NCBI RefSeq assembly: GCF_014699035.1
Contig: NZ_JACXAA010000017.1
Location: 1-64,000, forward strand
Length of the DNA: 64,000 nucleotides
Direction of reading: 5' to 3'
Origin: Spirosoma validum
GTDB lineage: Bacteria > Bacteroidota > Bacteroidia > Cytophagales > Spirosomataceae
Shown here piece after piece: positions 27,797 through 36,049 of the stretch (positions within the stretch are counted from its first letter, which is position 1; each line of letters begins with the position of its first letter). The position numbers and the translations under genes were made by a program. The notes below the pieces were generated by a model that saw only the letters and a program-made list of their open reading frames with translations, had not been told where the DNA came from and did no database searches.

Positions 27797-27864
27797 GCCT
27801 GTCCTGTCATTTCTTATTTATTTTGGGGGTAGCTCGATTGATAAGCTTAGTGGTTTAGCTACTA

Positions 27865-28014
27865 ATGGCCAGCACTTTTGTTCAAGAGGTCTTTGGCAAA
27901 CATACCCTTGCTGAGCGGTTCCGAGCTAGCTTATACGTACCATTATTTAGCCGTGTCGCAGGAGTGCTGATCTGGCTTTTAGGGACTGATACAGAAACGT
28001 TAGTGAGCTCTTGA
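27865..28014 (+). CDS. possible 48-residue small membrane-associated ORF
   Basis: An open frame from ATG 27865 to TGA 28012-28014 encodes 48 residues with a moderately hydrophobic centre (LYVPLFSRVAGVLIWLLG). It follows the ArsR-type gene by about 70 bases on the same strand. No homology recognised. It could be chance in a decaying region. Confidence 0.25.
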   Translation: MASTFVQEVFGKHTLAERFRASLYVPLFSRVAGVLIWLLGTDTETLVSS

Positions 28015-28077
28015 CGCCTTGCTGAACAAACTAACAAACAAACATTAAACCTGATACCCAGGACTCAGTTTTTAGAT

Positions 28078-28196
28078 TCAGCGGGCCATCTGCTGGGCGT
28101 AATAGCGCTGAATCTTTTCCCGGCTTCGCTTGAGTCGCATCTTCACAGCGCTCAGCTTGATCTGGTACAACTGAGCCAATTTTTCCAGGCTTAAGA
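28078..28196 (-). pseudogene. remnant of an ECF sigma factor (region 4)
   Basis: Reading the minus strand gives LSLEKLAQLYQIKLSAVKMR followed by LKRSREKIQRYYAQQMAR and a stop at 28078-28080. This is the helix-turn-helix of sigma region 4.2 from an ECF-type RNA polymerase sigma factor. The preceding parts (regions 2 and 4.1) are missing upstream, where only AT-rich sequence without a matching frame is found. It is therefore a 3'-end relic. Bases about 28200-28730 contain no gene I can support. Confidence 0.7.
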
Positions 28197-28736
28197 CTTA
28201 CTTAATGAGGAAAATCTAAACAAAAATAGAAAGATCGGATAGAATTTACTTTTATATGATAATAATTTGTCGTACGGCAAGATTAGGTACATACAGTTAG
28301 CGGTGATGGTTCTCTTATTATCATTGGATAATAAATGGTCATTTTCTGGTCCACATTTCACTAAGTCGTTTTTGCTTTTTTGTCTAGTTTATTCACAGCG
28401 TTTTGGGGTGAGCTGTGGACAAGTAGGAGAAGGGGTACATAGGGGGCTTTTGTGTCGCAAGTGATCTAGATCTGTACTAACAACCGGTTAATAAATTCGA
28501 TGCTTATTCCGGAACACGCCCTTAGCTAAGTGTGTAATTAGGTTGCCATGATCCCAGTAATAAAAGCTGTACTCTGGCCCTGACCCAACTCTACGCTGAC
28601 CGGTAGCTTCCTTCGGTAGGCAACAATGGCGGGTAATGACGAAGGGGACGGCTACATTGCATTTAGGGAATAGGCTTGTTAACTATGACTATCACCGCCT
28701 GCCTCTTTCAGGCTTTCCAATGATTAACCCTAACAA

Positions 28737-29045
28737 ATGAACCCAATTGATGCCACTAAAATTGATGCAACTAATCGAATCCTTCAACAAATAAAAGCGG
28801 AAAATGGCCCTACTCCTCTGGTGTTCACACTGGTTAAACTAAAGACTTTGTGCTTTGAACTGCTGCAAACCAGCCTTGACAACCCGTACCTCCGTCAGCT
28901 ATACGAGACGCTCCAACACATCAGCTAGCGTCAAGTAAATGACATGCTTGATTGCTATCAACAGAATCAGCAACAGGCTTATCAAGAGATCTTTACCCAA
29001 ATCCAGCATCGCATTGATGACTTAGTGAAGGAACTACCCTACTAA
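28737..29045 (+). pseudogene. small helical protein gene split by an in-frame TAG
   Basis: Codons from ATG 28737 give 63 residues ending TLQHIS before TAG at 28926-28928. Translation in the same frame continues without interruption for 38 more residues (starts RQVNDMLDCYQQNQQQAYQE) to TAA at 29043-29045. The continuous helical, Gln-rich character on both sides suggests one original gene of about 101 codons with a nonsense mutation. The family is not recognised. A start at the ATG 28944 for the second half is an alternative. Confidence 0.4.
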
Positions 29046-29181
29046 TTACTAGACGGCAAATAATTATCTAAGACGAAGCTGGCAATACTAGCCGCCCCGG
29101 CAGGCTCACCAAGTTCCACCAGTAGCGACGGAAGGTGTAAAAATGGGTGAGCCATTTGTTAAAGGAATCGGGTTTGATGAT

Positions 29182-29448
29182 CTAGGAGTTTATGCCGGCC
29201 TGACACCAATCCGAAATATCTTGCTGATGCTGGCTGTGGCTTAATAAAATAATGGGTATCCTTGTATAGCCTGCCTGAGATTTTAGAAATTGTAAGACCG
29301 CCAATCCGTCGGCTCGACTGGGCAAGGTAGGCTCCAATAAAATTAGCAAAGGCAGGACCAGGTTATGTGCCAGGTTTTTCTCCAAATAGGCTTGCAACTG
29401 GGTGAAGTGAGCCATCCAGATGGGTTCTGTCTGAGGGAAACACTGCAT
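29182..29448 (-). pseudogene. receiver-domain (CheY-like) fragment
   Basis: 88 codons encode the middle of a response-regulator receiver fold: LPLLILLEPTLPSRADGLAVL corresponds to beta3 (with Glu in place of the phosphoacceptor Asp) and the following helix, and IPIILLSHSQHQQDI to beta4. It stops at about the position of beta5, so the conserved Lys is missing, and the N-terminal acidic pair is absent. Probably a decayed, truncated receiver protein. Bases 29449-29860 hold no gene I can identify. Confidence 0.5.
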
Positions 29449-29860
29449 CTACGCTGAACGAATAATGAGCCAATGATCGGCGTTTGATTCGATAACTAAT
29501 ATAGGGACTCGGTTGATTTTTGGGCTTTTACTCATTAATAAAAGGTAAGCAACTGGTTCGACATATACGTTGATGTGCTGCGATCAGATGTCATTCGAGG
29601 GTATGAATTAGCCTGATGACGCCGACAAAAGCTGTCAATACTTGATCCCTACTAGATCAACACAAATCCAAGCGATCCTCTTTTGACGAATGAGGGAGCG
29701 GGAGAGGTATGTGTTAAGAGGTTACTAAGCTATTACTCCAGACAGGATAAATTGTGGCTAACCTCGCGGGTCGACAACATTGATTGGCCAATGAAGCATA
29801 ACTATTTATCTAAATCAAAAGCCACTTACTGGATTGCAGCAAGTGGCTAGTGGGAAAAGT

Positions 29861-29932
29861 GACCCCGGACGGGCTCGAACCGTCGACCCATTGATTAAGA
29901 GTCAATTGCTCTACCAACTGAGCTACGGAGTC
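29861..29932 (-). tRNA. tRNA-Lys (anticodon CTT)
   Basis: The 72-nt minus-strand sequence folds as a complete cloverleaf: acceptor stem GACTCCG/CGGGGTC, D-arm GCTC/GAGC, anticodon stem ATTGA/TCAAT with loop CTCTTAA, and T-arm GACGG-TTCGAGC-CCGTC. The anticodon CTT decodes AAG (Lys). CCA is not encoded. It is the last ordinary chromosomal feature before the island edge. Confidence 0.95.
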
Positions 29933-30028
29933 ATGTTATATAGATACAACAACTTTTCTTTAGAATAATGCCGTGTATCAAATAAAAAAGCACTTACAAT
30001 TTTTACGTCGTAAGTGCCTGATTTTGAG

Positions 30029-30080
30029 TGGTGGGAGTTGACGGGTTCGAACCACCGACCCTCTGCTTGTGAGGCAGAGG
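30029..30080 (-). other. attachment site: 3' half of a tRNA-Val (anticodon CAC)
   Basis: The minus strand carries an anticodon stem-loop (TCTGC-CTCACAA-GCAGA, anticodon CAC), variable loop, T-arm (GGTGG-TTCGAAC-CCGTC) and the 3' acceptor strand AACTCCC plus A and CCA. The D-arm and 5' acceptor strand are missing: sequence beyond 30080 does not resemble a tRNA. A tyrosine integrase begins about 150 bases away. This is the remnant produced when an element integrates into the 3' half of a tRNA gene, i.e. the left attachment site. The rebuilt intact tRNA-Val should lie at the other end, outside this window. Confidence 0.85.
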
Positions 30081-30191
30081 TTACATATTCTGAATATCTC
30101 TGCTTATATACATCAAATGCTTTAAATCAATCTATTAGGGCTGATTTTGTTCTGGTTGATGTTGGTTATTTCCAGTTGTTCTGGTAGATTT

Positions 30192-30229
30192 GTTTCAACC
30201 AACGTTTCAACCAGTGCGTTGGTTGAAAC
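30192..30229. promoter_or_regulatory. 13-bp inverted repeat just upstream of the integrase start
   Basis: GTTTCAACCAACG (30192-30204) and its perfect complement CGTTGGTTGAAAC (30217-30229) flank a 12-nt spacer that contains another TTTCAACCA copy. The right arm ends 4 bases before the preferred integrase ATG at 30234. It could be an operator, an arm-type integrase site or a translation-blocking hairpin. Confidence 0.65.
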
Positions 30230-30233
30230 AAAA

Positions 30234-31589
30234 ATGGCAGGTACTAGGACAACAGATCATAAAGAAGGTAAAGCTACTGTCAAAGTAGTTTATTATACGC
30301 ATAAGACACTTGCTGATGGGTCTCATCCATTTGTCGTCCGTATTACTAAAAATCGAAAGAATCGTTGGATTTCAACAGGCTTAAGTTTACACCCCAAATA
30401 TTGGAATGAGCAGAAAAAAGAGATACGTCGTAGTTATCCTGAGACAGAGCGATCGAAATTGCTAAAAAAGCTGGCGGAGTGGCAGGAAAAATATGAGAAA
30501 GTAGTTGAAATGGTAACCGACATGGATGAGCAATATGACGTCAAGTCGATAGCTGCGAAAGCCGTGGAAAATCGCAAACAAACGCGTAAGATAACCTTGT
30601 TAGCTTATATTGATTCGATAGTCGAGGGCATGGTAAAAGCCAATCAAACAGGAAACAGCATCGTCTATCGGGATCTACGCAATCAGCTGCATAAATTCAT
30701 TGTAGATGAATATGATACCTCTGATGTATCCTTCGATAAGATTACAGTGAAATTTTGTTATGAATGGGAAAATACCTTACGCATTACAGGGGCGACAGAT
30801 AATACGCTAAGTAATCGCTTCAGGACACTTCGTGCTGTTTTAAACCGGGCTATAGCCAATGGCTATGCAAAGGCGGATAATTATCCTTTTGCGCGTAATG
30901 TGGCGGAAAAACATAAGTTTAGTGTAGGTAAGTTTGATACGTCAACGCAGAAACGGGCTATTAGTCGAGATCACATACGTAAAATTGAAGCCTATCAACC
31001 AGTTGGTGCCGCTACTGGTCCATACGCCCAGCTGAAAAATGATGCTGAAATTGAACGGCTCCAACGAGCTAAAGATATTTTCCTGTTTTCATTTTATGTA
31101 GCCGGGATAAATTTTGTTGACTTAGCTAAGCTTCGCTGGCGAGATATTCAGATTGATGATATTGAAAATCAACGTATTAATTACGTTCGACAAAAAACGG
31201 GAGGAAAATTTTCTCTGAAGCTGTTAGAACCCGCAATGGCTATAATTGAGCGTTACAGAGCAGAAACGTATACTGGACCAGACAGCTATATTTTCCCTAT
31301 CCTCAATGTTCAAACTCATACTACTGTTGTCAAAATCAACAATCGAATTCACAAGGTCTTAGGGCAAACCAATACAGATTTAAAAACTATTGGCAGGACT
31401 ATTGGCTTGACAATACCATTGACAACTTACGTAGCCCGTCATTCTTTTGCTATGGCTCTTATTCGAGCAGGAGCGGGCAAATCAGTCGTTGGGCAAGCTT
31501 TTCAACATGGAGCAGAGTCAACTACGAATGTGTACGTGAATAGTTTCGAGAATAGCGATGTTGATAGAGCTATGGATTCGTTGCTATAA
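30234..31589 (+). CDS. tyrosine recombinase/integrase of the island
   Basis: About 451 residues with Bacteroidota phage-integrase architecture: an N-terminal Arm-binding-like domain (HPFVVRITKNRKNRWISTG), a SAM-like core-binding domain (about 110-215) and a C-terminal catalytic domain with ARHSFAMALI, FQHGAESTTNVYVNSF and the catalytic Tyr in NVY. The first catalytic Arg position reads GINFVDLAKLRW, as in many Bacteroidota relatives. ATG 30234 is chosen; a TTG-started extension upstream would cross the inverted repeat. Its position beside the tRNA-Val half makes it the likely enzyme for insertion and excision of the island. Confidence 0.9.
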   Translation: MAGTRTTDHKEGKATVKVVYYTHKTLADGSHPFVVRITKNRKNRWISTGLSLHPKYWNEQKKEIRRSYPETERSKLLKKLAEWQEKYEKVVEMVTDMDEQYDVKSIAAKAVENRKQTRKITLLAYIDSIVEGMVKANQTGNSIVYRDLRNQLHKFIVDEYDTSDVSFDKITVKFCYEWENTLRITGATDNTLSNRFRTLRAVLNRAIANGYAKADNYPFARNVAEKHKFSVGKFDTSTQKRAISRDHIRKIEAYQPVGAATGPYAQLKNDAEIERLQRAKDIFLFSFYVAGINFVDLAKLRWRDIQIDDIENQRINYVRQKTGGKFSLKLLEPAMAIIERYRAETYTGPDSYIFPILNVQTHTTVVKINNRIHKVLGQTNTDLKTIGRTIGLTIPLTTYVARHSFAMALIRAGAGKSVVGQAFQHGAESTTNVYVNSFENSDVDRAMDSLL

Positions 31590-31604
31590 AGCAGATATAC
31601 GGGT

Positions 31605-32624
31605 CTATTGCTCCAATTGATCCTGATACTTTTCATTCAGAACGGCTATCTGTTTGGCAATGTCATTTCGTAGTGAATCCGGAGAAAGCAATTGTGCATT
31701 AGCCCCTAATCGTAAAACTTCGGATATAAATTCATAATTAGGGATAAGCTTATATTGGAACGTTACGCCTGTTTCATTGGCCGAATGAATCTGTTGTGAG
31801 TGATGAATTGGCCGTGTTTCCAAATAAGGGGCTGTATTCACATCAACTTGAAGAAGTACTGTTTCAATGTCTTTATTAGCTGGCCGAGTAACCCCAACAA
31901 TATCATTAAAGTATGTTGTGGGGTTAAAGTGTTTATTGGCTTTAAATAATTTTTTTGTTGATTCAATCGTCTGTATACGATCCAAAGCCAGATTGTAGAC
32001 CGTATCTTTTTCAGATACCCAACCAAATACATACCACCGTTGACGATATTCCTTTAGATAGTAAGGATGAAAAGTAAACACTTCGTCTACACTTGCCTGA
32101 AATGCCCGATACGTAATTCTTGAAACCTGCTCAGTACGGATGGCCTGATATAAAGGCTCCAGGTACTCATACCCGCGGACTAAGCGAGTGTTTTCAAAGG
32201 AAACGATAGTTTCATCTGGATCGTTGGTAATAGCCTTACCCTCAATCTTTGTTACAATAGCCTCAATCTCCTGAAAATGAGGTAACCCCCTAAATTGCTT
32301 CAGCAAAGTAATGGCTTCAGTTAAGCTTCGAATGTCTTCTGTATTAAGAGCCTTTTTTTCAATGCTAAATTCAAGATCATAGTAAAAATACACTCCTTCC
32401 TGGCAAATAATAGGTGCATCGAAACCTCTCGGCGGCAAGCTACGCATGATGTGAATATCTTCTTTGAGTTGCCGATCGCTAATCCCCTTATTGATACCAA
32501 AATGCGCATTTAGCTCGCTGGATACGTGATCAATTAGACGCTCAATTGTCCAACGACGTGAACCATCACGGAAACATTCGTTCAGAACCCGGTAACGAAA
32601 ACTGGCGTTTTTATTGGTTGCCAT
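31605..32624 (-). CDS. WYL-domain transcriptional regulator
   Basis: 339 residues: an N-terminal winged-helix region (about 1-75, RRWTIERLIDHVSSEL...ISDRQLKEDIHIMRSL), a linker, then a WYL domain (about 140-245) with the SRITYRAF...TFHPYYLKEYRQRWYVFGW...YNLALDRI core, and a WCX-like C-terminal domain. WYL regulators (BrxR, CapW and others) typically repress defence genes and are released by a signal made in infection. It is transcribed divergently from the retron, and a palindrome sits 25 bases upstream of its ATG. The likely targets are itself and the retron; control of the distant BREX genes is less likely. Confidence 0.88.
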   Translation of the reverse strand: MATNKNASFRYRVLNECFRDGSRRWTIERLIDHVSSELNAHFGINKGISDRQLKEDIHIMRSLPPRGFDAPIICQEGVYFYYDLEFSIEKKALNTEDIRSLTEAITLLKQFRGLPHFQEIEAIVTKIEGKAITNDPDETIVSFENTRLVRGYEYLEPLYQAIRTEQVSRITYRAFQASVDEVFTFHPYYLKEYRQRWYVFGWVSEKDTVYNLALDRIQTIESTKKLFKANKHFNPTTYFNDIVGVTRPANKDIETVLLQVDVNTAPYLETRPIHHSQQIHSANETGVTFQYKLIPNYEFISEVLRLGANAQLLSPDSLRNDIAKQIAVLNEKYQDQLEQ

Positions 32625-32648
32625 ATGAATTTTTAGAATCTTACAGCA

Positions 32649-32669
32649 AAATGCAGAAAGAGTGCATTT
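32649..32669. promoter_or_regulatory. candidate WYL operator (7-bp palindrome arms)
   Basis: AAATGCA (32649-32655) and TGCATTT (32663-32669) form a perfect inverted repeat with a 7-nt spacer, arms 14 bp apart as expected for a dimeric winged-helix protein. It lies between the divergent WYL gene and the retron ncRNA, close enough to control both. Confidence 0.5.
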
Positions 32670-32701
32670 GAGGCAACTAATTTTGCCGAAGTTCTTTCTT
32701 T

Positions 32702-32932
32702 TCCTGAATCGCCTGTCCTAAGGTATTGATTGTGTGCACGTGCGTTTCGCTGTGTAGTCTGGTGTAAGCCGGACTGAATGTAGTTGGGTAATTGGTGGTG
32801 TTGATGGTTGAAGTGAATGCTCTTTAACTGTTGGCCTGGACTGTATTACTTTAATTATATTATTAATTATTGTATGCTTATTCATACATAAAGAGTACCG
32901 AGGCAACTTGCCTCCGTTCAGGTGGTTCAGGA
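32702..32932 (+). ncRNA. retron msr-msd non-coding RNA
   Basis: The edges pair as the retron a1/a2 stem: TCCTGAATCGCCTG (32702-32715) is complementary to CAGGTGGTTCAGGA (32919-32932) at all 14 positions, two of them G-U. Inside, hairpin AGTCTGG/CCGGACT (32756-32775) fits an msr stem-loop. A larger AT-rich hairpin anchored by GTATTACTTTA (32843-32853) and TAAAGAGTAC (32889-32898), with an inner TGTATG/CATACA stem, fits an msd template. A GAGGCA/TGCCTC hairpin lies just before a2. a2 ends 10 bases before the reverse transcriptase ATG. The exact branching G and cDNA limits are not determined. Confidence 0.8.
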
Positions 32933-32942
32933 TTTTTTCGTT

Positions 32943-34127
32943 ATGTCTCTAGATCAGCAGCAAATCGATAGTATTCGTCAACAGTTTGCCTCTATGCAAA
33001 ACAAAGAGGAATTACTTGTGCTGCTAAATTTGGCCAAATCCTTACTATTTGAGAAGGGAACAGAAAAGTCGATTAAGCTTCACTCGCTGACCTGGTATAG
33101 CAATACATCGTTAAATGCTGTACGATACCAGTCATTTACGATCCGTAAGAAAAGCGGAGGTGAGCGAACTATTCATGCGCCTGTTGGCCCGTTGAAAACG
33201 ATTCAGCAATGTTTAAATTTTGTTTTACAGTGCGTTTTTGTACCCCATCCGGCGGCAACAGGTTTTGTTATTGCCAAAAGCATTGCTGACAATGCCCGAC
33301 CTCACGTTGGTCATCCATATGTGTATAATCTTGACTTGAAAGACTTTTTTCCGAGTGTTAATTTCCAGCGAGTGAAAGCTTGTCTTAAACTACCTCCTTT
33401 CAACTTGAATGAGACGCGGGAACCGTTGGCTTTTCTGATTGCTAACCTTTGTTGTGTTCGTAACCCCATCGATCCGAAACAAGCTTTTCTTCCGCAGGGG
33501 GCACCGACCTCTCCGGTACTGACGAATATTGTCTGTCAGCAGTTAGACCGTCGCTTGACCGGCTTGGCTAAACGGTTCGGAGCTTCATACACCCGCTACG
33601 CCGACGACATGACGTTCTCTTCCTTCACGAATGTCTATCAGCCCGGTAGCGAGTTTTGCCAGGAGCTAAATCGTATCATTAGTGGTCAACGCTTCGTTAT
33701 CAATCCTTCCAAAACCCGTCTGCAACGCACAGGTTACCGACAGGAAGTGACTGGTTTAGTAGTTAACAATAAAGTGAATGTCAACCGCCGTTATCTACGG
33801 ACGCTTCGAGCCATGTTGCACAATTGGGAGACATTAGGATATGACGAAGCTGACAGACGCTTTAAACAGGCGTATGCACTCGATCGTGCTTATACTGGTA
33901 AAAAAGCACCTGCCCTTCTAAATGTATTGATGGGAAAGTTGGAATTTACGAAGATGGTGCGTGGCCAAGAAGATGTCTTGTACAGCCACTATAAACAAGT
34001 TTTTGAAACTCTGCTGGCTGAAACGACAGATCAAAAACCAGTGGAATTAGAACAAATTTTGGATATTTGGGAAGAGCAGGGTATCGAAAAAGCAATGATC
34101 CTCTTTGAACGTTACAAGGCTCTTTAA
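32943..34127 (+). CDS. retron reverse transcriptase
   Basis: About 394 residues with the seven RT fingers/palm blocks: FTIRKKSGGERTIHAP, DLKDFFPSV (catalytic Asp), LPQGAPTSPVLTN, and the YADD active site. The retron-specific NAxxH motif (NARPH) and VTG motif are both present. Start set at ATG 32943, because the earlier in-frame ATG at 32922 would lie inside the a2 arm of the ncRNA. Retron RTs copy the msd part of the adjacent RNA into a branched RNA-DNA that usually holds an effector inactive until phage attack. The downstream genes start 6 bases after the stop, so the effector is expected among them. Confidence 0.92.
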   Translation: MSLDQQQIDSIRQQFASMQNKEELLVLLNLAKSLLFEKGTEKSIKLHSLTWYSNTSLNAVRYQSFTIRKKSGGERTIHAPVGPLKTIQQCLNFVLQCVFVPHPAATGFVIAKSIADNARPHVGHPYVYNLDLKDFFPSVNFQRVKACLKLPPFNLNETREPLAFLIANLCCVRNPIDPKQAFLPQGAPTSPVLTNIVCQQLDRRLTGLAKRFGASYTRYADDMTFSSFTNVYQPGSEFCQELNRIISGQRFVINPSKTRLQRTGYRQEVTGLVVNNKVNVNRRYLRTLRAMLHNWETLGYDEADRRFKQAYALDRAYTGKKAPALLNVLMGKLEFTKMVRGQEDVLYSHYKQVFETLLAETTDQKPVELEQILDIWEEQGIEKAMILFERYKAL

Positions 34128-34133
34128 ATTCAT

Positions 34134-35330
34134 ATGGACGCCCGTAGAATTCAGTTTCTAATTGCTATGCAGCGCGAGATAGATAAACTCGAAGCGAAGG
34201 AGGGAGAATCGACACGTGTTGAGCGTCTAAAAAGTCGATTTTATGATGTTGTGGAAATTGAGGAGATGACAGTGGGGGGGCATGGACAACAGTCAGAGGA
34301 TAGTAAAATCTCAGGGAATTCGATTGTATTACAGAATGAAGGATCAAATCAATACAGAAGCTTGGATGGTTCAATTGATAACCAAATCAAGGCGGGTAAT
34401 GAAAAGCAATCTAATTCGCTAAGTACTGGACATCCTAAAACTGATGAGGTATCCAGAGCATTCCCACACAAGCCTAAAGATGTAGCCAATTTTATGAAAT
34501 TGTTTGATGATTCAAATGGTCTAAAATATCTGACTCACGAATTTGATGAACCAAATGCTACTTTTTATGTAGATGATTTCTTATCTAGTTCAGAAATACT
34601 ATTTAAAGAATATGACAAAAAGTATATAATTCCAAAATCTCTATGGAGTTTGATAGAAAATTTTGCTTTCAAGGAAGCTCCAGACTGGACTGCTGAAAAA
34701 CAAATGAAAGAGGGATGGGCATCTCCAAAATGGAAAGATTGGGCTAGGCATAATGGTCATCCATTAAAAAATCGTGATTTTGAAAATATAGTACAGTCCT
34801 TTAGGAAGTCTACTAGAGTAAAAAATACTTTAGATTATTTAATTAATTTAGTTATTGACGATAAGTTTAAGGAAAAAAGAAGTGAGTTTAATTTCGATTT
34901 CTTTGATCTCGATAAAGCAGATTTTTATACCTATGTGGTTAACTTCAGGAGAGCTCTTCGCGCTTTGTTTGATGAAATCTGTGAGCGTCCTAAATATCCA
35001 AACGTATCGATTCGATATAAAAGATTAATAGATAATGATTATAGAACCAGAGTAATAGAAATATTTCAAGAAAATTCTTATCCAACAAATAAGACTTTAG
35101 GTGAAACACTGGAAAAATATAAAAAAGGTGGTGGCCATCTGTGGAATATACGTCAAAACTTATTTGGCTATTGTGATTGGTATATTGAAACTATTTGGGA
35201 TGAAAAACCGATACGTCTTCATCTATTAAAAGAGGGTATGAAAGACTCTAAAATTGAGTTTAATATTGAAGAATTAGAAGCTATTTCGCAACCAGGTTTT
35301 ATGCACACACTAATTTTTTATTTTAAATGA
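34134..35330 (+). CDS. putative histidine-kinase-like (degenerate GHKL) protein of the retron operon
   Basis: 398 residues, no close family named. Residues 1-110 are charged and low-complexity; about 110-250 contain Trp-rich GWASPKWKDWARHN. Residues about 260-398 look like a degenerate HATPase_c fold: RRALRALFDEICERPKYP sits where the N-box helix lies, KKGGGHLWNIR resembles the G2 lid, and MHTLIFYF the last strand. A clear His phosphoacceptor and the DxG G1 box are not seen, so kinase activity is uncertain. It begins 6 bases after the reverse transcriptase and its stop overlaps the next start codon (ATGA), a strong sign of one functional unit. Confidence 0.6.
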   Translation: MDARRIQFLIAMQREIDKLEAKEGESTRVERLKSRFYDVVEIEEMTVGGHGQQSEDSKISGNSIVLQNEGSNQYRSLDGSIDNQIKAGNEKQSNSLSTGHPKTDEVSRAFPHKPKDVANFMKLFDDSNGLKYLTHEFDEPNATFYVDDFLSSSEILFKEYDKKYIIPKSLWSLIENFAFKEAPDWTAEKQMKEGWASPKWKDWARHNGHPLKNRDFENIVQSFRKSTRVKNTLDYLINLVIDDKFKEKRSEFNFDFFDLDKADFYTYVVNFRRALRALFDEICERPKYPNVSIRYKRLIDNDYRTRVIEIFQENSYPTNKTLGETLEKYKKGGGHLWNIRQNLFGYCDWYIETIWDEKPIRLHLLKEGMKDSKIEFNIEELEAISQPGFMHTLIFYFK

Positions 35331-36049
35331 TTTACTTATTGGATGATAACAAAGATGATAAACGGAAAACCACATTCAACGTTAGTTATGTTGATGATGG
35401 AAGCTTTAGTGATTGCCTTACAGCTATCTCACATCTACCACAAAATGCAGATTTAGGATTTATGTCGGACGCTCGTTGTCTATTTATACACGAGAGTACA
35501 GAAGATACAGATGCAAATGCAAAGTTCATGAGTGGCTCTACGACGAACGCTCGACGCATAATTGAAGATTTATCTGATAACGGTGATAAAATACCGCTTG
35601 TGGTATTCAGCAATCAAATGACAGGAGCTACTATTTATGACTTCGATAACAAACCGTATTGGGTTAAGCAGATTAATAAAACGTTACTTTACCAACAGCG
35701 ACTTTATCCGTTTTTGAGCCATTATAGAATTACAGGCCATATTGAGTTGAGAATAATAGCCTATGGTGAAAATTATAGGTTAGTTGAGGCAGGCCGATAT
35801 GCACGTTGCCTCATAGAACCTTTAGTAATATTTGAACGAAGCCAAATGATGGACTTATCATTCCTGCCAAAATTGACTATGCTGGAACGTTTCTATGAAT
35901 TTATGAACCCCGATGGGGGTTATAACGAATTTGTAAATAGCCTGGAAGATAACCCCATTACAGTTGGTAACTTTGTTGACAATATCTCATTGGTGATTGA
36001 AAGTATTAGCGAGAACTATGGCAAAAACACTTACGCTTGGCAAAGATGA
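35327..36049 (+). CDS. receiver-like protein of the retron operon
   Basis: 240 residues beginning IYLLDDNKDD, which matches beta1 and the acidic pair of response-regulator receivers. ARCLFIHES follows where beta3 and the phosphoacceptor Asp should be (replaced by His/Glu), and IPLVVFSNQM fits beta4 with Ser. The second half (about 130-240) is helical and unrecognised. It therefore appears to be a non-phosphorylatable receiver. Its ATG overlaps the stop of the kinase-like gene, and its 3' end overlaps the next gene by about 32 bases, indicating tight translational coupling. Confidence 0.55.
   Translation: MIYLLDDNKDDKRKTTFNVSYVDDGSFSDCLTAISHLPQNADLGFMSDARCLFIHESTEDTDANAKFMSGSTTNARRIIEDLSDNGDKIPLVVFSNQMTGATIYDFDNKPYWVKQINKTLLYQQRLYPFLSHYRITGHIELRIIAYGENYRLVEAGRYARCLIEPLVIFERSQMMDLSFLPKLTMLERFYEFMNPDGGYNEFVNSLEDNPITVGNFVDNISLVIESISENYGKNTYAWQR

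Noticed and set aside
28267-28464. 65-codon + strand frame with a hydrophobic centre
   Set aside because: No coding-like pattern, homology or neighbouring support; sits in a decayed AT-rich stretch.
26365-28928. Amber suppression or pyrrolysine use to read through the two TAG codons
   Set aside because: One case also needs two frameshifts and no supporting tRNA or system is visible; simple pseudogene decay is enough.
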